Shown here: in pieces, positions 11,971-23,969 of the stretch
Numbering within the stretch: the first letter of the stretch is position 1
Layout of the letters: every line of letters starts with the position of its first letter
Notes under the pieces: model-generated
What the model was told of the DNA's origin: nothing
The model's database searches: none
The model's input: only the letters and a program-made list of their open reading frames with translations
Position numbers and translations under genes: made by a program
Source of the DNA: Cordilura impudica
Lineage: Eukaryota; Arthropoda; Insecta; Diptera; Scathophagidae
Assembly (NCBI GenBank): GCA_963682025.1
Contig: OY821521.1
Location: 97,108,201 to 97,172,200, forward strand
DNA length: 64,000 nt
Direction of reading: 5' to 3'

Positions 11971-12741
11971 TTTATATCCTATACCACTATGTGGTTATAA
12001 TGACTTTGTGCTGATGTTTGTAACTACCAAAAATATTTGACCTAGACCCATCTTTTATTATACCGATCGACTCAGAATCACTTTCTTAGTCGATTTAGCG
12101 ATGTCCGTCTCTCCGTCCGTCCGTCTGTTTGTGTGTCCATGTAAACCTTGTAATCAAACTACAGGTCGCAAATATGAATATATTTTGATGAAATTTAGTA
12201 TATAAGCTTCTACTGGCCATGAGATAAACCCAATTGAAATTGGTGAAAATCGGTTCATGTTCAGGTCTAGTCACCATAAAATTACCCCTAAATATATCGA
12301 CATAAATGGTCATAATATCCAAATCATGATATAGATCGCGGTCAAATTGGGTCGGTGTATATTTATTGCATTCATTGATCGGTAGTCCAATAATAAACCC
12401 TATAGAAAAATATTTAGTCATGGCCCTCATATAAAGTTGCTTCCCGATCTTCACTTAAATCCATCAAATACCAAAAATATTGCACAGATTCTTCAGATTT
12501 GTAAATTTTTTTTTTCAAAAAATAAGTAAGTAACCTTACCAAATATGGTCAGGATCGGTCGATTTTTCGACATTGTCCCCATATAAATATAGCATCCGAA
12601 ATGAACTTTTTCATATCCGAAAGCAAAAAAAATAACAAACACACTCAAAATTGGTTTATGCTTATTTTCTATATCCAATTAGTTGGATCTAAACGCATGG
12701 TGTAGGGTACCGTATAATCGGTCTACACAGACTAAAATTAT
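11971..12741 (-). mobile_element. P-family hairpin-ended element (DINE-1-like), copy 1
   Basis: Left end carries TATACCACTATGTGG and then AATGACTTTGTGCTG. A GTCCGTCC-rich core lies at 12103-12128, and the interior matches the copies at 23148, 26593 and 32981 through CTTCCCGATCTTCACTTAAA and GGTCAGGATCGGTC. The right end, ATCGGTCTACACAGACT, is a mutated form of the perfect P-family palindrome. Open frames at 12095-12454 and 12493-12678 lie in this repeat and recur as shadows in other copies, so they are not genes. Confidence 0.75.
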
Positions 12742-12989
12742 CTCACCGATACAAATGTTAGACGCAAGCTCAGTTAAAATTTTGAATGTTTAACTTAACC
12801 TGGCAAAATCTCCAAATCAATAATTTTTATAAAAATGTTGCAGAATATTCACTTAAATGGTCTATATCTACTTAAAATAATCAATTAGTTTTTAAAAATT
12901 GTCATATATCAATATTGTCTAATATTGTTTAACAGCATTTAAGGTCGAGCAAAGTTAATTTCTAAGTAAATCTTTATAATAATTAAAAT

Positions 12990-14906
12990 TTTTCAAAAAA
13001 TCCTTTCGAAAAATGGCAAAAGATCTAGAGAAGATCGTGGTCTACAGCACATATTAAACAACTGATTGGTCAAAGAGATAATGCATTTTCACGTTGGAAA
13101 AAATTTAAGTTACCTCAACTTAAAGAAGAATATCGAAATCTTAGAAGAGAAGTTACTCGTGAAAATCTTAGATCAAAGTCTGAATATTATGGCCACCGTT
13201 TTGAAAATGCAATTAACACCAAACGGAAATGGAAAACTATTCGGGAAATTAGAATTGGCCGAACTAGTAATAGGAAAACTTGCGAACTCACTCCTGATGA
13301 ACTTAATTCAGCTTTTACTAATTTATCCACTGTTCAATTTCAACCTCCTGTACACAATAGAATCAATAACCTAGTGATTTATGATAATGATAGTCCATTT
13401 GATTGGATATGACAACATGCACCCTAAATTTATCAAAATTAGCCTTCCTATCCTCTTACCATACATTACTTACATATATAATACGATCCTTACCACCAGC
13501 GTGTTTCCAACACAATGGAAGCATGCAAAGGTTATTCCTGTGCCTAAGACAAACTCTGAGTTTAGGCCTATATCAATACTACCATTCTTTTCTAAGGCTC
13601 TTGAGAAGATAATGCGTAAACAGATACACGAATACCTAAAACGATTTGGGCTATTATCGCAAAAGCCACCACTTTAATAGATGTTGCAGATGATATTCGT
13701 CATGCCATTGATGGTGGAAATATTTGCTTTTTAGTCCTTCTTGCTCATTCTAAAGCCTTCGACATAGTTGATCACTCAATACTTTCAACAAAAATTAGTC
13801 GGATTTTTAATTTCTCCGAGTGTTCAAAGAAACTTATTGAATCCTACCTGGTAAACCGTGTTCAGTCAGTCTTCCTTAATAACCAATTTTCGAGACCACT
13901 ACATGCACTTAAAGGTGTCCCGCAAGGCTCAATTCTAGGCCCTCTTTTATTTTCAATGTACGCCAATGACTTGCCAGATCATGTAAAGTATTGTAATGTA
14001 CACATGTACGCCGATGACGTCCAAGTATATCTTTGCAGTCCACTAATATCTTCCAGAGAAAACGTAGCAAAACTTAATGATGATTTAAATAATATTTATA
14101 ACTGGGAAACTTATAATGGACTTTGTCTGAATCCCCTCAAGTCCAAATGTCTCATCATGCACAAGAAAACTCTACGTCATAATCTAGATTTTGATATTGT
14201 TCTCAACAATCAGAGAATTGAAATTGTGTCCTCATCAAAAAATCTGGGTATTGTTTTTAATGACACACTTAGTTGGAACAATCATGTAAACGTTGTGGTA
14301 GGGAGAACGTATGGTATGCTTCGGACGCTTTGGGCGGCTCAATCTTGCACTCCATTAAATATAAGAATAATACTTGAAAAATCTTACCTAATGCCGGTTT
14401 TATTATACGGGTGTGAAATTTTTGCTTTATGTGACTCAACTATTAAGAGAAAACTAAATGTGGCCTTCAATAGTATTATAAGGTATGTTTATGGATTAAA
14501 CAGACTTGATCGTATTACCTCGTTTTCAACAAGACTATATGGTATGTCGTTTGATAATATTTTAAAATTAAAGGTGGTAGTCCTATTACACAAAATTATA
14601 TATCAGAAGGAACCATCATACTTTTCAATCGCTTAACCTTTGCAAGATCCAATAGAGGGAGAAAGCTTGTAGTAAAATTTCTGAATGGCAGTTCTACTTT
14701 AATGCCGTCTATCTCTGGAACTTACTACCAAATCAAACACAGAAAATCAACAACGCAATACAGTTCAAAAACAAAATAACTGCTAGTTTTTCAATGCAAA
14801 TTTAAATTATTTGTCACTGATTGGTTTTAATACACCAATGTTATTTCAACCATTTTTCTCCTTTTTTTTAAATCAAAATTTTACCATTTGCTTCTTTTAT
14901 ATTAAA
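12990..14906 (+). pseudogene. LINE B: non-LTR retrotransposon relic (RT)
   Basis: From about 12995 an N-terminal RT block (HIKQLIGQRDNAFSRWKKFK, then KRKWKTIREIRIGRTSNRKT), then RPISILPFFSKALEKIMRKQ at about 13563. A long clean frame runs from about 13659 to 14636, with FLVLLAHSKAFDIVDH (motif A), GVPQGSILGPLLF near 13915, MYADDVQVYL near 14005, and the thumb/connection region NPLKSKCLIMHKKT. The first catalytic Asp of motif A is Ala (LLAHSKAFD, where LLDFSKAFD is usual), and the segment before TTLIDVADDI is deleted with a frameshift, so the enzyme is dead even where the frame is open. A Helitron at 14907 cuts the 3' UTR, which resumes at 16506. Confidence 0.92.
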
Positions 14907-16505
14907 CTAGATGTAACCCGGTGCGCTTCGCTACACCCTCCCCCTCCCCCCCCCCTTCCGAATTGTTACGAAAAGGCTCACGCAAGTCCCAAGGCTCTCA
15001 CTAACACAGTAATTCAGATATATCACATTTAATATTAAGTTTGTATAGGGGTACCATGCGCATTTGTCCAATCCCGCCCATTTTTTTGTCTGACTACTCA
15101 CGTTAATAATAGATGACCTAAGATAAATTTTCAAAGCTCTCTCTATCATAGTACTTTATATATATGATATTAAAAATTTACTTTGAATGGGAGGTGCCAC
15201 GCCCACTAAAAATATTTAAAAAAATACAGCCTGTAGCACTTCCGATATCCGCAGTAAGAATCAGTGAAAATTTCAGGAAGATCAGATAAGTCGTTACGGA
15301 GATTACCTCCTAGAAACAAACAAACACATTACCTCTTTAATTCTTTTTTTTTTGAATATGTTTTTTGTTTTCGCGATTTTTGATTTTGACAATATATTTT
15401 CCACGACAAATCACATTGATAACTAATGTACTTGTCAAAAGACTGTAGCTTTCGTAGTACATCATATTTTTGATATAGGAGGTGCCACGCCCACTTATCC
15501 CATCCCGCCCAATTTTTATTGGACTACTCATATTAATATCTGAGGGACTCGTGCAAAATGTCGAGCCTTTCCCAGTTATATGATATTAGATATCTACTTT
15601 GCATGGGCGGTGCTACGCCCACTGCTTCTATCATGCCCATTTTTTTGTTCGACTAATCACACAAAGAACCTATGGGGTCACGCAAAGCCACAAAGCTCTC
15701 TCTTTTACAGTACTCCAAATATTTGACATTTAATAGTTACTTTGCATGGGGAGCTCCACGCCCATTGGTGTGAACCCGCCAATTTTTTGTCTGACTACTC
15801 ATACTAAGATCTGATGGTGTCGTGCAAAGTGCCAAAGCTTCCCTCTTTTAGTACACCAGTTATATGATATCATATATTTACTTTGTACGGGCGGTGCCAC
15901 GCCCACTGCTCCGATCACGCCCATTTTTTGTCTAACTAATCATATGAATAACTTATGGGTTCACACAAAGTCCCAAGACTCTCACTATAACAGTACTCCA
16001 GATATATGGCATTTTATATTTTATTTGCATGGCAGGTGCCACGCCTATTGGTCCAATAGCGCCCATTTTTTGTCCGACTGCTCACATTAATAATAGGTGC
16101 CATCAGACAAATTTTAAAAGCTCTCTCTATCATAGTACTCGAGATATATAACATTGAATTATTACTTGTATGGGAGGTACCACGCCCACTTCTCCGATCC
16201 GGCCCATTTCCGGCGCGGCTACTAATATTAACAATAGGTGACCTCACACAAATTTGCAAAGCTCTCCCTGTCATGGTACTCAATATATGTATATGATATT
16301 AAAAATTTACTTTGTGTGGGAGGTGCCACGCCCACTAAAAATATTAAAAAAATTATAGCCTATAGCACTTCCCATATCCGCAGTAAGACTCTGTGAAAAT
16401 TTCAGGAAGATCAGATGGCTAGTTACGGAGATTACCCCCTACAAACAAACAAACAAACAAACAAACAAACAAACACACATTACCTCTTTATTATATTAGT
16501 ATAGA
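14907..16505 (-). mobile_element. Nonautonomous Helitron, copy 1
   Basis: Read on the minus strand it begins TCTATACTAATATAATAAAG at 16505 and ends in a GC-rich hairpin (GGTG...CACC) plus GGTTACAT-CTAG at 14907. It is inserted between host A and T, as Helitrons do. Interior: six or seven modules of about 142 bp, each with GGGCGTGGCACC, GCAAAGTA and ATATCATATA blocks; a second copy of the 5' module; a (CAAA)n run of about 9 units at 16441-16475; and a C/G-rich tract at 14938-14956. It matches 34996-36598 in reverse orientation almost base for base. No Rep/helicase gene. Open frames inside are not genes. Confidence 0.88.
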
Positions 16506-16706
16506 TTATATCAAACTCATTCATTTATGTAGTTCTTTATTTTATTTATTTTTTTATTTACTTTATATAATTATACAATTTCTTTAAATATTTTTGTATA
16601 CTGTAACTTGTTTTTCTTTAAAAATTCCCATACTATAATATAAAAGATGTAAATCTTGTTGTATGGGAAGAACAAATAAAAAATAAACTAAACTAAACTA
16701 AACTAA
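16506..16706 (+). mobile_element. LINE B 3' end, separated by the Helitron
   Basis: Resumes the AT-rich 3' UTR of LINE B and ends GTATGGGAAGAACAAATAAA followed by (TAAAC)4 at about 16686-16706. A terminal short tandem tail of this kind is typical of Jockey/CR1-group LINEs and gives the 3' boundary. Confidence 0.75.
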
Positions 16707-17504
16707 GATCTCAATGTTGATCGTGACAATGTTTTAAAAACCATTAAACAGTATAAAGAAGACTTAAGCATTGAACGAAAACCTGGATTTGGAAGAAAAA
16801 GTCGAGCAATTCTTTCGAAGAACGCTAATAGTTCTGCCAGAAAAGCAGCTCATGTAGTTGAACGCTCTGCTTCTTTCGTATGCAGAGTCAAAGCTAACAC
16901 TGGGTTGATATCGTATAAAGTTCAGAAAGTTCCAGATCGTAATGCGGTTATAAGCAAAAAACCAGCAAAAAAAAAATATAAAATAATACTCTTACTCATA
17001 CTCACAACTTCTGGGTCAAGATTTTTATGTGGCGATGGACGAGGTAATGTTCAGAGACAATGCCGGACAAAAAAGTAAACAAAATTCCCTAAGAAGTTTC
17101 TTGTGTGGCAAGCCATTTGCAGTTGTGGCAAATGAAGCCAAGCATTTGTGTCATTAGGCACGATAAATACAGAAATGTACCTTAAGGAGTGTCTACAAAA
17201 AACGGCTTTTGCCTTTCCTAAAACAGCACAGAGTGGCATGGGAGGAAAACCCACCCAACTGTCTAGAAATCCGGCCTGTGGCTCTCGTCAAAAGAGAATT
17301 AAAGAACACATGAAAGTTAACCCGGGATATGTCAGATTTCAAAAGGCAACGGAAACAACTTAAAATCGTTAATTTCCGGAAAAGGTGGATAGATTTTTAA
17401 ATTTCGATTATTATTCCAATATATTAATGTGTGTTTCTAAGAATTTTTAAATAAAACGGTGCAAGTATTATTTAACTTTAAGCGTGTATAATTTTTTTGA
17501 CACA
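16707..17504 (+). pseudogene. Tc1-like transposase relic, 5' truncated
   Basis: The frame starting near 16720 reads TIKQYKEDLSIERKPGFGRKS, the HTH to GRPR-like linker of Tc1 transposases, then VQKVPDRNAV near 16920. After frameshifts come a weak first catalytic block VAMDEVMFRD near 17040, INTEMYLKECLQK near 17167 and a VKRELK-like end near 17290. The second and third acidic boxes are not intact. No left terminal repeat is present: the sequence starts directly at the LINE B tail. The right side ends around TTTTTTTGACACACTC (17490-17507), likely the surviving terminal repeat. The 71-residue frame at 17148-17363 and its antisense are parts or shadows of this relic. Confidence 0.75.
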
Positions 17505-17925
17505 CTCTTTACCAAATTGTTTCTATTTCTGACCGATATAAAAATCGTAGTTAAAAACCGACTTTGACCAAATATACCTCATTTGAAAGGTATTTATTTT
17601 TAGCTGCCCACCAGATTTTCAGATTTGCACCATCTGGAACATTTTTTCGGCGTAATGCTCGATTAATGTTTCTAGTAACATATTCATAAAACACATACTG
17701 TATGTGTGTTTATTATATATATCAATTGATTAGCATATCTTTAGGCTCCTTTAAAATTATTTATTAACAAATCCATTATATATCTTCTGTGTGTTCAACA
17801 AATATTTATAATCAAATTCAATGAAATTTATTTAAGAAGTGTTGAATTATAAAATTATTTATTAAAAGAAAAAATAAAATTTCCTCGACTTTCGAGGGCT
17901 GGGCTCTGCCAAATCACCCTGTGGT
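17505..17925 (+). mobile_element. S-family nonautonomous Helitron, copy 1 (diverged)
   Basis: Aligns with 42078-42395 and with the reverse of 34388-34715: the shared block near 17620 is GATTTGCACCATCTGGAACA, then the AAACACATACTGTATGTGTG region, and the 3' end is hairpin CCTCGA-CTT-TCGAGG plus GCTGGGCTCTGC. The terminal CTAG has mutated to CCAA and the 5' TC end is not clear, so the left boundary is approximate and may overlap the Tc1 relic. Confidence 0.65.
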
Positions 17926-19435
17926 CAGAATACAAAACCTAAAACTGTGTTATATCTCTGAGTTCATTTGGGTCTTAGATAAAAAGTGATAGATCCTTAT
18001 ATAGATATGTATATACTATATATATATATATATGTAAAATAAAAATCCTTCCTATAATCACTTGAATATATGTATGTAGCTGAAGAAATGTATGTAAGTT
18101 GTTTAAAGGTGATATCTGGCCGGTTTCGGATCTAATACCTTTCTCGAAACTTATTTTATTATATGTATATCATACGTGTTAACTTATAAAATTTAATACT
18201 TTCTTTAAAGGAATTCCTTATCTGTGTCCAAATCGAAATAAAACTTTGAAACTCCAAGTCATACAATACAATTTTCTGAATTTTCTACAACACTATTCCA
18301 AGATATTGATATTTCCTTATTTATATGGTTGGAAATATTAAAATTTTCAACCCCTCCTTAAAAATAACATACATTCCAGATAAGGAAAAATCATTACTAT
18401 CTACATACTTACATTCATACAAACAAACACAAATTACGAACTATAAATTGTTATTAATGCGCATGTTTGCATTTTACTTTAACTAAAACTTTTCTTTAAA
18501 TTCCTCAAAACCAAACAAAAGGTTTTCTTTTTCCTGGTGGTTAAATTACTGCAGTTTTTTCTTTTAAAGAACTATCATCGTCTGAAATATGCACACAGAA
18601 AAATTCCCATAAAATTTCGTTTTATCTTCCAAACAGTAAGATTTTTACATCCCTTCGATCTTTAGTTGTTGCTGTTGATTTCTGATATAAACGAACGCTT
18701 AATTTAATTCATTTAATATTAGAAATACTTTTACAGCACTTTATTCCGTTTGTTGCTTTTGTTGATTACATAAATTCCAATTCACACACATGCAGATATT
18801 TTGAATGAAGTAAAACTATTCATGTAACTAAGGGGTAGTTTTTGACCTAAAAATAGATGAATAACAACATTTTCCTATTTTCTTTATTACGTCAAAAGTA
18901 TGTTAAACCCTTAATTTGAATGAAATGCAATAAATGTAGATTATTTAGTCGATATAAATGGTGGATAGAAAAGTAGATAAAGTTTACTGAATCTATTCAA
19001 ATTTATATACATAACATGTTTTATTTTTCGATTTGAATGGCTTAAGGCCCTTACGGATGACATATATTTGTTAGCTCACATGACTTCGGAACCCGACTGT
19101 CTGTCAACATTGGTGTTTTACAGGCGATTTATAACATGTGTATGTATAATTACGGCTGACATCAACAAAAACAGCTGATTTTTGTTGTTAAAAACCAAAT
19201 ATAACAAGATCTAATTGAAAATATGCCAGCTGATATGTTGCGTGTATTTACAGAAACAATGTTTTAATAGTATCACACGACGTAATACTGCATCAAACTG
19301 AAAAGATGACTTTTCACTTGAAACTTCGGGGGTTATTGATTTTGGATTATAATTTTCAGGTTGGCAGTATTGATTTTTACATCTGTTACTAAAAAAGGTC
19401 TGATTTATGGGCATACAATTCTTGGTTTATGCACC
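17926..19435. other. Unannotated AT-rich stretch
   Basis: No gene supported. It contains a short (TA)n run at about 18012-18035 and scattered poly-A/T. The minus-strand open frame at 19211-19414 has no recognisable motif. Confidence 0.4.
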
Positions 19436-19655
19436 ACAAGCCATTTCGCACCACCACCGTATTCACCGTGTGAGTTATTGCTATTCAATTAACTCATAAA
19501 AGACGAATCGCTATGTGCTATGAAGGCCATTATGGAAATTAACTTTAACTATTTTGAGGATTGGAAAAGAAACGTTGGCATAAATGCATTGTCTAGGGGG
19601 GGGGATCACTTTGAAGGTGATGAAATTGACTTGGAAGTTTTTCATTTGAACACAT
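19436..19655 (+). pseudogene. Mariner transposase C-terminal relic
   Basis: One frame, from 19437 through about 19645, reads APPPYSPCELLLFN then a stop, then IMEINFNYFEDWKRN and GGDHFEGDEIDLE. This corresponds to the C-terminal part of irritans-type mariner transposases, where a PPYSPDLAPCD box is followed by FxDWKKR and GDYFEGD. The third catalytic Asp is lost through a short deletion after YSP. N-terminal domains and terminal repeats are not visible. Confidence 0.6.
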
Positions 19656-19794
19656 TAGTATATATAAGCATTTTGAAGTGGAAAAATGTGCTATGTCAGC
19701 TGATAAATATATGTCTAGTAAGTCAACCTTTAGATATGAACATGTTTAAAACCAGATCAATTTTTCTTTTTAATTCAGTAAACATAAAAGTAAG

Positions 19795-19965
19795 AATGTT
19801 TGTTCATTTGTCCGGCTGTGTATCCACCAAACAAAAGGTCGCAATTATAATCATATTATAATGAAATTTGGTATATACACTTCAATCGGTGCATAATACT
19901 GACCTAGCCCCCAAAACAAATGACCCCTATGAGTCCGAAATCCAGGTTATAATATAAACACATAA
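19795..19965 (-). mobile_element. Diverged P-family fragment
   Basis: Contains the P interior in reduced form: TTTGTCCGGCTGTGTATCC (decayed core), AGGTCGCAATTATAATCATA, then AATGAAATTTGGTATATACA and CAAATGACCCCTATGAGTCC, in the same order and orientation as 26640-26810. Both hairpin ends are missing. Confidence 0.6.
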
Positions 19966-20088
19966 ATATATACTGACCAGATGTAATTTAAAGTCTAAAA
20001 ATTATTCCCAGAGAAACATTTTTAGTTATGTCCCTGTTTAGTAAAAATTAACATTTTTCATGTTTGAAAGCATATGTAAAGATAAATA

Positions 20089-21393
20089 AAGGGTGATATT
20101 TTAGCTATTATCCTTTTGGCAACACTGGCTTAAACAGCTGACACACGTTTCATGTTTTGTTTCATTGTCAAACATCTTCAGTTTGGTCTATAATTTAACC
20201 ATGTATCGTCTTACAAATGAACAACGCTTGCAAGTTATTGAATTTTATTATCAAAATGCGTGCTCTGTTAAGAGAGTTCATCGCGCGCTTCTTCCATTTT
20301 ATGGACAGTTTAATCGACCCACTGAAGCGGCTATTCGGGCTATTGTGACTAAATTTCGCACCAAATTTACATTCTTGGACATTAAATCACCAACACGCTT
20401 ACGTAGAGTACGAACTGAAGAAAATATCGCAGCTGTATCGGCCAGTGTTAATGATGACTATCAATTATCGATTCGTCGCCGTTCGCAGCAATTGGGCCTC
20501 TTTACTCAACAACGTGGAAAATTTTGCGGAAGGATTTAGGTGTGAACCTTTCAAAATACAGCTGGTGCAAGAATTGAAGCCGAACGACCTACCGCAACGT
20601 AGAATTTTTGGTGAATGGGCTCTTGGGAAGTTGGCCGAAGATCCACTTTTTTACCGAAAAATTGTGTTCAGCGACGAAGCTCATTTTTGGCTCAATGGGT
20701 ACGTAAGTAAGCAGAATTGTCGATTTTGGAGTGAATATCAGCCAGAAGCATTGGAAGAGCTACCAATGCATCCAGAAAAAGTCACAGTTTGGTGCGGTTT
20801 ATGAGCTGGTGGCATCATTGGACCGTACTTCTTCAAAGATGATGCAAATCGTAAAGTAACTGTGAATGGTGAGCGCTACCGAGAGATGATATCCAACTTT
20901 TTTTGCCCAAAATGCAAGAGCTTGACTTGCATGACATGTGGATTCAGCAAGACGGTGCCACATGCCACACAGCACGCGCAACAATGGACTTATTGAGAGG
21001 CGAGTTCGGTGAACAGTTTATTTCACGTTCGGGACCGGTCAATTGGCCGCCTAGATCGTGCGATTTAACGCCTTTAGACTATTTTTTGTGAGGCTATGTT
21101 AAAGCTCATGTCTATACAGACAATCCCTCTTCAATGGACGCATTGGAAGACAACATTGAAGCATTTATTCGTGAGATACCGGCCGAAATGTTGGAAAGAG
21201 TATGCCAAAATTGGACTAAGCGGATGGACCATTTGAGGCGCAGTAACGGTCAACATTTGCATGAAATAATCTTCAAATATTAAATTATATGGACCGTACT
21301 ATCGATTCAAATAAAGATTTCATGCATTTTTCTGAATTTTATATGTTTTCTTTTTTTGGAAAACTTTCCTATAGCTCTTAAAAAATCACCCTT
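20089..21393 (+). mobile_element. Tc1/mariner-superfamily element with intact ends
   Basis: TA target duplications at 20087-20088 and 21394-21395 flank inverted ends AAGGGTGATATTTTAGCTAT (left) and AAGGGTGATTTTTTAAGAGC (right, read inward). Length 1305 bp. It holds one transposase pseudogene on the plus strand. The end motif AAGGGT is shared with the elements at 55412 and 62239. Confidence 0.9.
20201..21283 (+). pseudogene. Tc1/mariner-superfamily transposase (broken)
   Basis: Start chosen at the ATG giving MYRLTNEQRLQVIEFYYQ, the helix-turn-helix N-terminus of this family. Next come TRLRRVRTEENIAAVSASV and IRRRSQQLGL. A frameshift near 20500 moves to KIQLVQELKPNDLPQRR, then the first acidic box IVFSDEAHFWLNGY, then VTVWCGL followed by TGA where Trp is expected. 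A second frameshift near 20905 leads to IQQDGATCHTA (second Asp), PPRSCDLTPLDYFL (third Asp, 37 residues later), another TGA for Trp, and a tail to LHEIIFKY. Expected full length is about 360 residues. The damage rules out activity, but the three acidic positions are all preserved. Confidence 0.92.
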
Positions 21394-21869
21394 TATTAGT
21401 ATTTAGTATAACAATTATGGATTTGCACAAGTATCATCCTTAAGTTTCACTTAAATAGGATTGTCCAATTGTTGTGGGCGTACTACTACTAAATAAAGCT
21501 CAACCACTTTCCATACAAATGTTTGAAAATATGCACTTAATAGATGTTTGACATCATTTTACAAAAATACATGGTATGTTTTTATATATGTTCGAGTCAG
21601 TTATATTGATAGATTATTCTCCTGAAATATTGCAACATTCTGATAAGAACTGTGAAGAGGGCTAACTACCGCTATTTGCTCAAATGCATGAAAACATTAA
21701 AAAAAAAATTAAAAACACTTGGAAAAGAGTATTATTATTTTAAAATTTCAAAGCATTCGGAAAAAATGTTGGCTTGTGGGGACAACTAATCGAAAAAGAT
21801 CAGAAATTTGACAAAAAGTGTTAAACAATATATTTTTAAATTTTTTACACTGTCTTCAATCGACAATAC
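21394..21869. other. Short unannotated stretch
   Basis: AT-rich; no motif recognised. It may contain the lost 5' part of LINE C, but no readable frame remains. Confidence 0.3.
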
Positions 21870-22267
21870 ATTGATTACATAGATAATTATATCAGAATTG
21901 GCGAGAAGCAAAATTCTTTCAAGGCGAGCTTTAGTCATAGAAAGTCAATGGATAAGGCTATACAGTCAAATGGAAACGAATTTATCGAGTTTTGTAATAA
22001 TTATGGACTGCTGATTTTAAATGGAAGAACTTTAGGCGATGAAGAAGGTTGTTCCACTTATGTTGGTAGTTCAGTATATTCAGTAAATTAAATTCGCGCA
22101 GTGTCACTTGATATGTTAATCATGGTTGAAAGATTTACGGTGGAGAATCAAATATGGTCTGATCATTTACCAATCCCACTTAATTTAAGTTTTTACAACC
22201 ACACAGTATGATAAAAGAAAATTTAACCTTTTACCAAAACTAAAATGGAACCACAAAAACAAAGATA
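21870..22267 (+). pseudogene. LINE C endonuclease segment (5' part)
   Basis: The frame reads RIGEKQNSFKASFSHRKSMD, FIEFCNNYGLLILNGRTLGD, CSTYVGSSVYSVN, then a stop and ENQIWSDHLPI. That is the C-terminal half of an APE-type endonuclease with its SDH box (WSDHLPI). It continues to KMEPQKQR/KWNHKNKDN, the linker toward the RT, where it is interrupted by element X. The RT half resumes at 27465. The N-terminal endonuclease half is missing. Confidence 0.82.
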
Positions 22268-23147
22268 ATTATTAGGGCTGGGATTTTCATGCACAAAAAA
22301 ATCGAAAATATGCGCTTAAAATATGCACTAAAAAATCCAAAATATGCACTAAAAAAAAAGATGTATGCACTAAAAACTCAAAATTTCTTTTTTTTAACTT
22401 TATTTAAAACAAAAAGAAATAATTAATTAAGTCTATTGTTATTCAAAGGTACAATATCTTTTAAAAACTTGAATAACTAATCTAAATTTTTGTTTGTATA
22501 AACAAATAAATAATTTGTTAATCAAAAGTAATCTTATCAAAAGTAAAACTTTGTCTTTCTATATCCGTTGTTTCGTCCCTCGACACCCACAAATATTTGC
22601 TTTTCAAAAAGAACAGATTTTTTCTAGTTCGAAGTCATATATTTTGTCCATATAATTTTTTCTAAGAGTAGACATGTCAGGGATTCTCTCATTCATGTGT
22701 GTTTTAAAGAAATTTCTTAAAGTCCACACATAAGTCCACACAAAACTTATTTGTTCTCTCTGTATTTTTAAGCAACGATTGGGAAGACTTTTCTGTAACA
22801 CGCTCTAGCAGGTCCTAGCTCCTAGTGTTTTTGACTCAACCAAAAATTTTCTTTCGTGACTCACGAATTTATTGCAAACTTTTCAATAACGTATTCGACC
22901 AACAGATTTAAAGGCATTGTTAAATTCGTTAACGTATTTTATTTTTATGGAAGACTTTGATGACTTTATCTTCGGCATATTTCCTGGAAAAAAAATCCCG
23001 TAAAACAATACGTGTTAAACTGTATTGTTTAACAATAAATGGATAAATTTGATTTAAATTATTGTTTTGAATGTTAAAATTTTATTAATTCTAGTGAAAT
23101 TTCCTGCAGATTCCAATTTTTTTAAATACGTTGCAAAACAATGAAAA
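22268..23147. mobile_element. Element X, left part (hAT-like, ATGCA subterminal repeats)
   Basis: Begins TTAGGGCTGGGATTTTCATG just after LINE C sequence, then a cluster of AAAATATGCAC repeats (22300-22370). A 65-residue minus-strand frame at 22604-22801 contains FKTHMNERIPDMSTLRKNY, which resembles a block in hAT-type transposases (MREHIPDESTLRKNY-like), so X may be a decayed hAT. The right part is at 27274-27464; between them lie two P elements. A matching end occurs at 54590-54795. Confidence 0.5.
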
Positions 23148-23969
23148 ACAAGTAAGAAAATTATAGTCGGTCTAGACCGACTATACGATACCCTATATCA
23201 TGCGTTTAGAGACCCTATCTCATAGGCTCAACTAACTGGATATAAAAAATAAGCATAAACCAAATTTGAGTGGGATTTTTATTAATTTTTTTGGCTGCGG
23301 ATATGAAAAAGTTCATATCGGATGCTATATCTATATGGGGACTAGGCCCAAAAATGGACCGATCCTGACTATGTTTGGTAAAGTCTCTTGTATTTTGCAA
23401 AAATATATACAAACAAAATTTTAAAAGAATCAGTGCAATATTTTTGTTTTTTGATAGATTTAAGTGAAGATCGGGAAGCAGCTCTATATGGGGCCTATGA
23501 CTAAGAGTTGTCCCATAGGAATCATTTTTGGACTACTCATTAATGGATGTAATAAACGCATACAAACCCAATTTGAGTAAGATCTATATGACAATTTGGA
23601 TCTTATGGCAATTTATGTCGATTTCATAGGGGTCATTTGTATGGGGGCTAGGTCTGAACATGGACCGATTCTCACCAATTTCAATAGCGTTCATTTTGTA
23701 GCCGATAAAAGCTCATATACAAGGTTTACATGGACACACAGACGGACGGACGGACGGACGGACATCGTTAAATCGAATCAGTTAGTGATAAAAGCTTATA
23801 TACCAAATTTCATCAAACCATATTCATATTTGCGACCTGCAGTTTGATTACAAGGTTTACATGGACACACAGATAGACGGACGGACGGACGGACACATGG
23901 ACGAACATCGTTATATCGAATCAGATAGCGATTCTGATTCGATCGGTATAATAAAAGATGGGTCTAGGT

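Noticed and set aside
12095..12454. 119-residue minus-strand frame (and similar at 23596, 33048)
   Set aside because: Falls within P-family repeat copies and recurs with breaks; repeat-derived.
16014..16283. Open frame of 89 residues, identical at 35206-35475
   Set aside because: Both are inside noncoding Helitron copies; identity reflects the repeat, and the frame has no start or domain support.
20165..20200. Upstream extension of the transposase at 20201
   Set aside because: It starts at TTG; the ATG at 20201 gives the family-typical N-terminus.
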